Positions 54,346 through 64,000 of a DNA stretch of 64,000 nt are shown here, piece after piece. This stretch comes from Rhynochetos jubatus (Eukaryota; Chordata; Aves; Eurypygiformes; Rhynochetidae). The notes under the pieces are model-generated. The model was not told where the DNA came from. It worked only from the letters and a program-made list of their open reading frames with translations, and ran no database searches. The position numbers were made by a program, and so were the translations under genes. Numbering within the stretch: the stretch's first letter is position 1; each line of letters opens with the position of its first letter. The stretch lies in the NCBI GenBank assembly GCA_027574665.1, contig CM050654.1, forward strand, positions 42,775,722 through 42,839,721, in the 5' to 3' direction.

Positions 54346-54625
54346 TAGCGCTGTTTTACAAGCAAGCGGCACGCACCGCACCATTCATTTTTAATTTTAA
54401 TCCTTTGTCTCGGCCTGCTAATTGCGATTGTTTTAAGTTCATTATCCCGACGCGCACATTGTAACCGGCTGGATCCGCGCGCTTGTAAGCTGCGTCCTCA
54501 CTTTTGCAGGTAGTGACCCTTGAATTGTTAAATGAGCCCGTGCCAGCGCCGAACAGCACGCTCCGTGATCTACGATCCTCTCCTCAGCTCTCAATTCTTT
54601 CGTCTCTAATTAATTAAGTAGCAAC
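54346..54625. promoter_or_regulatory. Candidate conserved non-coding element
   Basis: Repeat-free block with CATTTTTAATTTTAATCC, GCTAATTGCGATTG, TTGAATTGTTAAATGAGCC and CTCTAATTAATTAAG. CpGs are retained in between (CCCGACGCGCAC). With 53280-54095 and the intervening CpG stretch it makes a compact 1.3 kb cluster. Confidence 0.43.
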
Positions 54626-55598
54626 CCCTCAACGGCAATGGGGATGGGGACGGCAGAAGCCCCCGGGGCTGGGGCAGGGTGGGATGGCTGGGACCCCCCG
54701 GAGCAGCTGTGGATTGGGCACTCCCCAACGGTGCAGCTCTAGAGGGTGACTGTGCCGGAGCTGAATCCAGCACAGCTCAGCCCCTGGACCAGAGACCTGA
54801 ATGTGCCGCCACATCCCCTGCCACGGCACCGCTCCCTCCAGTCCCTGCTGCCCCGGGCGAAAGCTGGAGGCCACCCAAACTAGGCACACCCATGGGACAC
54901 ATCAAGGACACTTTTCTCTGCTTTCGTAGGGATCCCCATGTTCCTCAGAATCCCACGTGCCAAAAAGTGACCCAATTACCTCTGGTTTTTAGGAAATATT
55001 CTTCCAGGGATCCCACATGTAGGCAGGAGGGATTAGCCGTGGTCACACAGGGCTGGAGAGAACTGGAGCTCACACTGTGGTTTGGGCAACCTGGAGCAGG
55101 GCAGGTGGCTTCCAGAGCCCGGCCTCCACAGCCCACCCTGCCCCTGGGCATGCGGGGTGGGCTGTGGGGCAGGAGGATGCTCCTGTGGCACTGCCGCTGC
55201 CAGGTGCCGCCGGGGCTATAGGTGCCATGAGTCCCCCTGTGTCTGCAGAGACCTGGGGGCTGCCCCCCTGAGTGCCTTCACCTCTGCTGATTAGAGCAGG
55301 CCCAAGCGCAGGGCGTGCCAGGGAGCCAGGGAGGGGATGAAAGGTGCTCCACAGGTGCTCAGTGTCCCTTCACCCCTCAGAGCCGCCTGGGGGATACACA
55401 GAGGTGTCAGGCACCCAAAACGGGGCTGAGCACCCCATGGGCCATGGCCCACCATGTGGCTGGCTCTGGGACAGGGGGGCTGTGAGTTGTGCCAGCCAGA
55501 ACTTAACCCGCCAGTGCTGGGACATCCCATTCATTCAGGTCCCTCCTTAGTGAGGGACAATGAAGCTTCAGCCCTCAACATAAGGGGGATGTCAACCA
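54626..55598. other. GC-rich intergenic DNA, no gene seen
   Basis: Unique sequence. The 180-codon plus frame 54679-55221 has no known domain and is contradicted by opposing frames. Confidence 0.45.
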
Positions 55599-56058
55599 GT
55601 TGGAGCGAGGCCAGAGGAGGCCATGAAGATGCTCCGAAGGCTGGAGCCCCTCTGCCATGGGGCCAGGCTGGGGTAGTTGGGGGGTTCAGCCTGGAGAAGG
55701 GAAGGCTCCGGGGAGACCTCAGAGCCCCTTCCAGTGCCTGGGAGGGTACAGGAGAGCTGGGGGGGCTTTTCCCAAGGGCAGGGAGTGACAGGACAAGGGG
55801 TGATGGGTTTAAATGGAAAGAGGGAGATGGAGATGGGCCATCAGGAAGGAATTCTTCCTGGAGAGGGTGGGGGGCACTGGGACAGGTTCCCAGAGAAGCT
55901 GTGGGTGCCCCACCCCTGGGAGTGTCCAAGGCCAGGCTGGATGAGGCTGGGAGCAACCTGAGCTATGGAAGGTGTCCCTGCCCATGGCAGGGGGTGGGAC
56001 TGGGTGGGCTTTAAGGTCCCTGCCAACCCAAACCACCCTAGATTCTGGGATTCTGTGA
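55599..56058 (+). mobile_element. CR1 LINE 3' region
   Basis: Plus-orientation copy beginning GTTGGAGCGAGGCCAGAGG. It passes through GGAGACCTCAGAGCCCC, GGGAGTGACAGGACAAGGGG and GGGACAGGTTCCCAGAGAAG, and ends with CCCAAACCACCCTAGATTC and GGGATTCTGTGA. Confidence 0.97.
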
Positions 56059-56555
56059 ACAGGCTCCTGCGGGACTCCTGCAGCTTTGCAAGAGCTGAAG
56101 CTGTGCTCGAGCCGTGCTGGTGCCCACGAGAGCCTTGCCAGGGGTTCTTGAGACAAGGCAGGAGGTTGGTGGGGGCCCACCCCTGCAGATGTCCCCTCTG
56201 CAAGAGGCAGCACCCTCGTGCAGGACCCAGAGGACTGCAGGGCCGGACAAAGCGGGTATTCTCTGCCTCGCTCTGCACCATGGTGACGGTGACGATGCCA
56301 GCGCTGGAAATACTGACTCAGGGGGTTTAATTCTCAGGGGATGTGTGTGCCTCGCCACCCACACCAGGCGCCTGTGCCTCCCCCCCCAGCAGCCCCCAGA
56401 CACAGCCCTGCAGCCCCCCATCTTCTCCTAATGCACCTCAGCTGCGGCCACATCTCCAGGTAACATCCTGCCTTTTTCCCACAGCTCCATATACTGATTT
56501 TCCCAAGTTTCCTCAGTGACAAATCCAACCCGGTGCGGGGCTGCCGCCTGCCCAC
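56059..56555. other. Intergenic DNA, nothing recognised
   Basis: Unique GC-rich sequence after the CR1 copy. Confidence 0.5.
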
Positions 56556-56760
56556 TGGCACCTTGCATCTGCGATTAAATCCGTTTTCCATTTTGCCATG
56601 GAAAGTGGCAAACTCCTTACTTTGTAGAGCCAGGTGAAGCCGAGAGAAATCAAATTTACCCAGCAGTGACTCCCTCGTGAATGTAAAACTGCTTCTTGGT
56701 TTACACGGTGGACTTTTAAAGTCAAACGGTGGGGGGAATACTCTGAAATAAAGAACAAGC
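56556..56760. promoter_or_regulatory. Candidate conserved non-coding element (weaker)
   Basis: Repeat-free block with GCGATTAAATCCG, TTTTGCCATGGAAAGTGGC, CAAATTTACCCAGC and GACTTTTAAAGTCAAACGG. TTTGCCA and TGGCAAA form a short inverted pair with eight bases between. Composition is less extreme than in the other blocks. Confidence 0.3.
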
Positions 56761-58079
56761 ATGCTCCTTGGAACCAGAAACCCTGGCTGCAGTCGGCCGG
56801 TCGCCTGCTGGCTGATGACAAGGCAAAAATGCAGGTGACAGCAGCGATAGCATCGGTGGCAGTGGCACGAGCAGGGGGTTCTCATGAGGACTGTTGGCTA
56901 CCTGGCGACCACAGCCAAGTCCCAGCTGGGATTGACCCCCCCACACCCAATTTCACGTCAGTGACAGGCAGGGAAGACACCCTTGGAGCAGAACAAAGAT
57001 GGTTTTATAATTCCATTGCTCATGGGGAAACCACCAGTGTGCAAGAGAGGGAGTGGGAAAGGGTGTCTGGAGCTGGAGGACGCAGCAAGAGAGGGTGGAA
57101 GTCTCTTCCAGGAGGAAAATGCTAACACTAACCTGACTCCCTTCCCTCCTGCACCCCAGTTTTAGGATGCGCTGGGCACGTACCTGCTGTCAGATGGTCT
57201 CATGCGGTTGGCAGCCGGCTGCTCTCCGTGCCAGTGGCAGTTATCTCTAACATAGGACCAGAGGGGAACTGTTAGGATATTAAAAAGGCAGTGAAAACAC
57301 AGCATCTGCTACCCATTTTCAAGAGCACAGGTCACCCCTCCAACCTGCAATCCATCTGCGAGCAACGTCTGGCTGACACGGGCGCCCGCTTGTGCGTGGT
57401 GCAGGGGCGCGGGGTCAGGGTCGCGCTGGCAGGGACGGTAAGGGACATCTTAGCGCTTCATATTTATTCCCTCTCGGTGGCTCCACTATAAAACTTGCTC
57501 AGAGTAAAAGTCAGAGCCCAAGTTTTATGGCTGCGAACGCTGCAAACCTGACCTCATACGCGGAGAACCACGCGGCGGTCCTTCTGCGCGGTACGCTGCC
57601 AGCGGTACAGGTCTGGGAATGGGGACCAGGCACTTCCATTGCTAAGTCATGAGAGGGAAGGACACACACATTGCCCTCCTCCATCCCAGTCGGATTTGCT
57701 TTGGTGGCTGCACTCTGCGAGGGATGACTCCACTGAAGCTGACATGCAGGGAATGTCACGGCAATTTCTGCTGCCCCATGACAGAGGGACAGTGCGGACT
57801 CAGGGACAGTGTCCCTGCTCCCAGCCAGGGAAGGGGGAGCAGGAGTGGACCCAGCACAGATCCCACTGGTGCAGCTGAAGATGAGATCTGGGTTCAAAAG
57901 CAGGATTGGCACGAGGTGCAGGAATTTCTTCATGTCTCTTTTCCAAATATTCTTCAATTTATACGGAAACCTCAGCACTCTCAGTGCTGGGTGTCAGTGC
58001 TGGGTGTTGGGAAGACAACTTTGTCTAAGCCATGAGTTTCCCCAGAGCCAGCTCACACTCCTGCTCCACAAGAAGCAGC
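56761..58079. other. Intergenic DNA, no gene seen
   Basis: Unique sequence of average composition. A doubled CAGTGCTGGGTGT word lies at 57980-58010. No gene is recognised. Confidence 0.45.
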
Positions 58080-58543
58080 ATAGAATCATGGAATCACAGA
58101 ATGGTTTAGGATGGGAGGGACCTTAAAGCCCCCCCAGTGCCACCCCCTGCCATGGGCAGGGACACCTTCCATAGCCCAGGGTGCTCCCAGCCTCATCCAG
58201 CCTGGCCTTGGGCACTCCCAGGGATGGGGCACCCACAGCTTCTCTGGGAACCTGTCCCAGTGCTCCCCACCCTCTGCGGGAAGAATTCCTTCCTGATGGC
58301 CCATCTCCATCTCCCTCTTTCCATTTAAACCCATCACCCCTTGTCCTGTCACTCCCTGCCCTTGGGAAAAGCCCCCCCCCCAGCTTTCCTGTAGCCCCCC
58401 AGGCACTGGAAGGGGCTCTGAGGTCTCCCCGGAGCCTTCCCTTCTCCAGGCTGAACCCCCCAACTCCCCCAGCCTGGCCCCATGGCAGAAGGGCTCCAGC
58501 CCTCGCAGCATCCCCGTGGCCTCCTCTGGCCTTGCTCCAACTG
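58080..58543 (-). mobile_element. CR1 LINE 3' region
   Basis: It starts ATAGAATCATGGAATCACAG, then TTTAGGATGGGAGGGACC. It continues through the full shared 3' region to GGCCTTGCTCCAACTGG. Together with the plus copy at 55599-56058, which begins at the same internal point, it shows that several copies here are truncated at nearly the same place. Confidence 0.97.
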
Positions 58544-59859
58544 GTGAAATACTTGTAGTTAGTGGTGTGAGGGACCAGTAGCTACGGAAATACTCTGTTT
58601 GGGATTTTTGCTCCCACATTTGATTTAAGTCCTGGCAGAAGGGGCAGCATTGCCCGGCCACGGCCCAGCACCCCTGGGTGCACGTCCCCATCCTTCCTAT
58701 TTCCACACGTGGTCCCCTCTGGAGCCAAAGCCGATGCAGACCCCTCTCCGTGGCCACGCCATCCCTCCTCTCCGTGACAGAGGCACGAGTGTGCCAGAGG
58801 CATGTCTGTGAGCATGACCAAGGCGTTCAGCAGGCACGGCTCTGCTCCCACCTCTTGCAGCAGGCACCGTATTTTCTTGCAAATGCTGCATAAAATCCTT
58901 GTGACGCCGACGTTTCATTTTTCCTCAAGCTGACCCGCCCGATCCTCTTGTGTGAAGGCAAAGTCGTGAAAGTTTTACTTTCAAAATAGTGGATTTTCAT
59001 CCAACAGGGTGAGAGGGATGAATTTTCTGCTGGAAGTGAAAGTTTTTATCTTTGAAAATGCTCAGTAAAATAAGGAAACCATTGTTTCAAGCAGTCTAGA
59101 CCTTTGTGTTTCAGTCCAGGATCCCAACGCAGCCGCTTTGTCAGCAGAACAGCTTGAAACCGGTTTTAACTTCATTCTGCCGAGCTGGATCCTCCCTCAT
59201 GGAGGGGATGGAAGCTGGCACAGAGGCCGGGACGCAGAGGGTCCCGTGGTCCCAGCAGCTCCCCGGGTCCAGCCCCAGGGCTTAGCCCGGCTCAGTTAGG
59301 ATCACAGCTTTGCTTTGACCCCTCCTTTTTGGGGACACACCCCTGTAATCGTCACAGGTTAACCGCTGGAAGAGGTCCCATCAATCAAAGGCTGTTCCTT
59401 GAGTTTGTGTCCCTTCCACAACACAGCGTGTGGTCAACCCCCTTCGGCAGCAGAGCCGAAAAGGAACTGTGAATGAGGGCGGAGCCGTGCCGATGGATGC
59501 GGATAAAGTGGCTTTTGTCCCCGGGAAGAGATATTTTTAAGACCATCTCATCGACCTGTCACGGTGCCCAGGCAGAGCAGGGCTTCTGCAGACCCCTTCC
59601 CCGTGGAGAGTCCCTGCGGATGCTGTGCCGGACCCTTGGCAGCTTCTGGTTGTGTACAAAGATTTAGAGCAACGTGTTGTGGGCTATGAAATCACACCAG
59701 GATCCCCTTTCCAGGCGATTCATTCTCCTGGAGGAGGGTGGGAAGGGATCTGGTTTATGTTGGTAGGACTTGAGCTTAATAGAAGAGTGAATTCAGCCTC
59801 CGTCCCACTAAATTACCCGCCGAGGGCTGAACCCTATTTTTCTTTTGAAGAAGAACAAG
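58544..59859. other. Intergenic DNA, no gene seen
   Basis: Unique sequence. A mildly AT-rich patch at 58960-59115 (AAAGTTTTACTTTCAAAATAG, GCTCAGTAAAATAAGG) could be a weak regulatory piece. No gene is recognised. Confidence 0.45.
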
Positions 59860-60290
59860 GGCGCTGAAATAATTTGTGGATCTGGGTTCCTAATATTAAA
59901 TAATTCTTACCATTTAAAACAGTTTTTGTAGGAAATATTTTATAGTTAGAGAAATAGTTTTTGACATTTTGGGGGGGAAAAGAACAATGGACCGTTTACA
60001 GGTCTACACAGTAGATTAATGAATCTAATTGAGTCTGTAGGGAAATGCTTCAGTTTAACTACTGGAACTAATTTATACATTCACTACATCGTAATAAGTC
60101 AATTTAAGTTTCTGGAAATAAAACTGGATATCCTGGGTATAGATTTGAACTATAAATTTCTGCAAGAAAGGAGTCTGTGTGTTCATTATACATTGTAAAA
60201 TTACCATATGGACCTGTCAACACTTCTTAGCACAGCTTTGTAATAATGTCATTTAGTTTAACATTGTAATGTGCCAACTGAATTAATGCG
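59860..60290. promoter_or_regulatory. Strong candidate conserved non-coding element
   Basis: About 430 bp of strongly AT-rich, repeat-free, stop-rich sequence. Words include CTAATATTAAATAATTC, AGTAGATTAATGAATC, TCGTAATAAGTCAATTTAAG, TTGTAATAATGTCATTTAG and ACTGAATTAATGCG. GC-rich spacer lies on both sides. One of the most homogeneous enhancer-like blocks. Confidence 0.5.
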
Positions 60291-60887
60291 TGTGACACCA
60301 CGGATGCCTCCCCACCGCTGGTTCTGGGGCGGCTCCCAACTTTTCAGAGACGGGTTTTCACGCAAAGGAGTTTTCCCCGTGTGTGCACAGCTAATATCTG
60401 GCCTTCGGTGGGGCGTTGTCGGCACTAACGAGTGTCAAAGCACTGCCCAGCTACTTCCGAACTTGCAGGCATCGGGATCGGCGTGTTGCACATGCCACAA
60501 CACCCTAACGAGCGTCCGTGGGACACGGTGCTGGTGCCCCTCTTGCTTCTGCAGCCGACATCACACATTTGTCCTCTTGCTGTGGCGAATTTCTCCTCCC
60601 TTCTGCGGTTATTTACGGCTCCGCGGCTGCGCTGCCGCTCCTCCGTCAGCCACGTTGCCCATGTGAAAGGTGCCCATTGTCCGGGACTACATTAAGCTCG
60701 CCATGCTGCCCATTCCCCACTTTCTGTAACTTACTCATAATACCCTTTTCATTCAAAAACTGAAAGCCCTCGGCAGTAAACGGAGTCAGCGATGACAGCA
60801 GGGCGCTCCCATTCCCCCTCCTGAGGAGTCACATCCAGCACTGGTGCCGAAACACATTGTAAACTGGACCTCGGGCTTGTGGGCCAC
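60291..60887. other. Intergenic DNA, nothing recognised
   Basis: Unique sequence between the AT-rich block and the 52-bp repeat array. Confidence 0.5.
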
Positions 60888-61170
60888 CCCCATGTCCAGC
60901 TCACTGCTGACCCAGAGGGGAGCTCTGACCCAAGGCCAGCCCCATGTCCAGCTCACTGCTGACCCAGAGGGGAGCTCTGACCCAAGGCCAGCCCCATGTC
61001 CAGCTCACTGCTGATCCAGAGGGGAGCTCCGACCCATCTGACCTAAGGCCAGCCCCATGTCCAGCTCACTGCTGACCCAGAGGGGAGCTCTGACCCAAGG
61101 CCAGCCCCAGGTCCAGCTCACTGTGGACCCAGAGGGGAACTTCAACCCATCTGACCCAAGGCCAGCCCCG
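60888..61170. repeat. 52-bp tandem repeat, five copies
   Basis: Units starting CCCATGTCCAGCTCACTGC recur at 60891, 60943, 60995, 61056 and 61108. Spacing is 52 bp, with one 61-bp unit carrying an extra CATCTGACC. Two minus-strand frames stay open (SELDMGLALGQ peptides) as a by-product. Units are highly similar, so the expansion is recent. Confidence 0.96.
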
Positions 61171-62489
61171 CTGGGATGAGCGCAGCCACCCACCACAGAG
61201 CCACAGCTGCACCCATGGGCTGCACCCCCCCACAGTGGTCCCAGTCCTTGCCCGAGCTGCTGTGTGCCCACTTCCCAAAGCATGCTCCCAATCCAGGCAG
61301 CGAGGGACAGCTGGGTTAGCCCCCCTCTGTCTCCCTGCTTGCCAACTACCCCTTGTTCACGGTAAGACCCCCCAGTTCATCCCAATGGGTGAGGGGTGAT
61401 CCCGGCGATGCAGAGGCTGTGCCACCCCAGCTGCGCAGCTCACTCAGGCTGGACGGTGGGTGCAGTAAGGGTGTCCCCGTCCCCCCCCAGGGCATGTCTC
61501 CCACTTTTTCTGCTTTAGGAGAGCCCAGGACACCGCTCAGCTGCTGGAGGCCTGGGAAGAGCAGGAGCCAGCCCGCACGGTCCGTTCCAGCCAGGGCTCA
61601 CCTGTGCCCCACCTGTCATAGGGAAAGGCTGAAATTCCCGATGGTACCTGAGACCCAGGTGCCAGCTCCAGCCTGGACAGGGATCCCTGTGGTGGAAGCT
61701 GTAATGGAAACACACGTGCAGCCCTAATTACAGCAAGTCTGCAGTGAGACAGGGATTGAAGGGAAACCGCTTTTGCAGTTCTGAGGCCCAATCCTGCAGC
61801 GCCAGCCTCGTCCTGCTGCTGAGGCGGAGGGGAAATCCTCCTGAGGATGCTCCACATCAATCCAGCAGCATTTTGCCCTTTGTCCCATATTTGTTTATCT
61901 ATCTCTTCTACCTCACACCACCCCGTCTGTCAGCAGCCTTGCTGAGGTGACACTAGCGATGTCACAACCCATTACACGTGGCTGGATGAGGGGAGGTGGG
62001 CTGCTCCTTAAAGGTGGGAAAAACAAACTCTACAAACCCTGTAACTGGGCTGCAGGCACCGAAGTGTGGAGGCTTTCCGCTCTCTTCCCTCGTGATGGGC
62101 ACGAGCAGCTCGGCGGTGGATCCGGGTGCCGTGCCGGCATCCTTCCCGGCCAGCACAGCCGGCTGTGGGGGCTGCTGGCATGTACGAGCCGGAGAGATAG
62201 ACGCTGCCTGATTTCCCTCCGGGTGCAGTCTGAAAGACTATTCGAATACCTCAAAATCCTACCTCAGCGCATGAGCTGAACAGGATAATCCCCACAAATA
62301 GATAGGATTTAGGATTTGGTTCTTGGGTTCTCATCCAATTGCACAAATCTGTGCAGCCCCAGCCACGCCGGAGCTCCCGGCCGCGCGAGGAGGTGGCGAA
62401 ACGCCGGGCAAGCGCTCGGTGCCGGCTGCTCCGCACGTGTGGGATGTACCAGGGTTGCTCCGGTTTGGAACAAGCGGGGCGAAACAAGC
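61171..62489. other. GC-rich intergenic DNA, no gene seen
   Basis: About 1.3 kb of unique sequence with overlapping chance frames. A short TTTGTTTATCTATCTC tract lies near 61890. No gene is seen. Confidence 0.45.
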
Positions 62490-63000
62490 CCGTTTTTTTT
62501 GTAATTAAATATTGTAACGAAGGTTTCGCATCACTAATTGCATATTAAAATCCAGTAGTTATTTACATTTCTGCGCTCCGGTTTCTACTTAGAGCTATAA
62601 CAGTTAATGTCGCTACTTATGCAAACCTGATGGCATCTGCCTATAAAAGCGTGATTATAAAAGATTAGCGCCTTACCTATAAATTCATCTCACTAATAAG
62701 CAACGTGCATGATGATTGAAAGTCAGAGAGACTTTTGAAAGTAGTTAGATGGTTTATTTCCTTTAAAAAAAGAGTGTCTGATGACAGCGAGGCGAGTGCT
62801 CGAGGTGTCAAAAGTATTAGTGCTGCGCGACCGCTAATTCTGGAAAGAGTGATAAATAGCGGATCCTCAATTACATCTTCACTTTATTCCCCAAGTGACT
62901 TGTATTTTGGTTGATATACAGCCAATGTGATTGCAGTTCTTTCCCAAAGCAAGGAAAATGCCCTTCATGAAAGCATTATTAATTACGCGGCGCTGTAATT
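62490..63000. promoter_or_regulatory. Strong candidate conserved non-coding element
   Basis: About 510 bp, AT-rich and repeat-free, the longest such block. Words include TTTGTAATTAAATATTG, CACTAATTGCATATTAAAATCC, CTACTTATGCAAACC (POU-like), AAATTCATCTCACTAATAAGC, TGATGACAGCG (TALE-like TGACAG) and AGCATTATTAATTACGCGG. It ends abruptly at a G-run at 63001. Confidence 0.5.
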
Positions 63001-64000
63001 GGGGGGGATGCGGGAGGAGAGGCAGCGGCTGACAGGGACAGAGGTGCCGCTGCCTCGGCCGGGGCGGGCTGTGACCCGGTAACTCCAGGAACAGCGTGAG
63101 GGCACAACACCTCGCACCGAAGTCCCTGGTTTCTCCTCCTCGGGCTGGGATGGGCAGGGTTCGGTGCAGAGGGAGAACTCGGTACCACGACAGAAGCAGC
63201 AAGCGCCACATCAGTGGGGACCGGGAGGGTTTCAGGGCGGGGGCAATGGTTGTGCCCCATGTTTCCCACGGTGTTTGCCAACAAAGTGGTGCCCGTCTCA
63301 CCCCAGGGTTTTGTCCCCAGCACCTGAGGCTGCAGGGCCACCCAGGGATGTGGATGTGCCCACAGGCCGGCTCCGGTCTCAGATTGCCCCCCTGCAGGCA
63401 GGGCATAAATGCAAGAGGGATGCTGTTGGGGACCCCCGCCCCAGTAGTCCTCTGGCCCTGGCAGCTGCACTGGGGTGATAACCTCGATGGAGAATCCCAG
63501 ATCTGGGATGGCTTTGAGCTGGTCCACATAAGCCAGTTCCACCCAGGCAGCCCTTTCTCCCCCCAGGCAGACTTTTAATGCATTCCTCACTCTTGCTCCA
63601 TCCTCCACTGTGCCCAGGCAAACCATCGCCCGCGCTGGCAGGAACACACAGCTGTTCCACACCTTCCTCCCCAGTGGGACAGCTGAGCCGGGGCTCAGGG
63701 ACACAGCTCCAGCTGAAACTGGGCTGTTTGAAAACGCCTGCTCCCTGTGTCCATAAAACAGGTTTTTCCATTTATCGTATGGTCCTTGTTCCCCTTTAAT
63801 AAACCTGTAATTGTACATGCTCACGGATATTTGCTGTGCTTCGCGCTTTGACATCTCCCACGTGAACCTTATCCAGGTTAAGAGAGGTCACTAGTCGGTA
63901 ATGATTTCCCAGGAGCCCAAAACCAGAACCTAGGGTTTTGGTTTGGAATATCTTTTTATTTAATTAACCACCGAATCGGGCAGACGGCGTTCGCTGCACA
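63001..64000. other. Intergenic DNA to window end, no gene accepted
   Basis: GC-rich unique sequence becoming AT-rich after 63740. The longest repeat-free open frame of the window (62979-63854, minus, 291 codons) lies mostly here. It has no domain or signal peptide I recognise, its last codons run into the AT-rich block, and other frames overlap it (62879-63529 and 63379-63771 minus, 63096-63578 plus). I leave it uncalled. The last 60 bases are again AT-rich (TTTTTATTTAATTAACC), perhaps the edge of another block. Confidence 0.4.

Noticed and set aside
58086-58757. Recurring peptides such as GWGTHSFSGNLSQCPP seen at many sites
   Set aside because: These are translations of the non-coding 3' untranslated region of CR1, repeated because the transposon is repeated.
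1-64000. CRISPR arrays, operons, phage or bacterial systems
   Set aside because: Avian CR1 and LTR elements and the absence of dense coding sequence show this is vertebrate DNA; the tandem arrays have no unique spacers between identical repeats.

Overview
This 64 kb window looks like vertebrate, specifically avian, nuclear DNA, and I found no supportable protein-coding gene, tRNA, rRNA or known microRNA in it. The bird call rests on about eighteen copies of CR1, the dominant LINE of bird genomes. They are recognised by their shared 3' untranslated region, their ends in short ATTCTATG-type repeats without a poly(A) tail, and their 5' truncation. Two solo long terminal repeats (LTRs) of one endogenous retrovirus family are also present. 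The GC-rich, CpG-rich spacer DNA and many GC-rich minisatellites would fit a small or GC-rich avian chromosome (inference). I cannot name the species or locus.

Layout: AT-rich single-copy blocks of 100-550 bp, dense in homeodomain (TAATTA), POU-octamer and forkhead-like words, alternate with GC-rich spacer. The main blocks are at 1610-1985, 5740-6000, 8216-8640, 12860-13225, 13730-13970, 25380-25860, 28256-28945, 34010-34400, 35090-35430, 40850-41160, 44920-45480, 48895-49225, 50345-50740, 53280-54625, 59860-60290 and 62490-63000. The spacers hold the CR1 copies, the two LTRs (6488-7091 and 43719-44348), simple and complex minisatellites, and two CpG-island-like stretches (41880-42240 and 54096-54345). 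No identifiable CR1 or LTR copy lies inside the AT-rich blocks. That pattern is what a gene desert full of long-range enhancers around a developmental transcription-factor gene looks like (inference; conservation cannot be measured from one sequence).

The many open reading frames are explained by minisatellites whose unit leaves several frames open (16841-17290, 42244-42931, 4917-5290, 9430-9690), by CR1 3' regions (recurring peptides such as GWGTHSFSGNLSQCPP), and by stop-poor GC-rich DNA.

The most unusual things seen are: a diverged direct duplication of about 146 bp (8277-8422 and 9243-9388) with constant offset 966, whose differences nearly all run from A/T in the first copy to G/C in the second; an 82-nt imperfect hairpin (28414-28495) and a 34-nt palindrome (28888-28921) in neighbouring blocks; two LTRs that are almost identical upstream of the TATA box but clearly diverged downstream; and a helical-phased homeodomain site pair beside an inverted POU pair (1746-1826). 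None of these amounts to a demonstrated new system.
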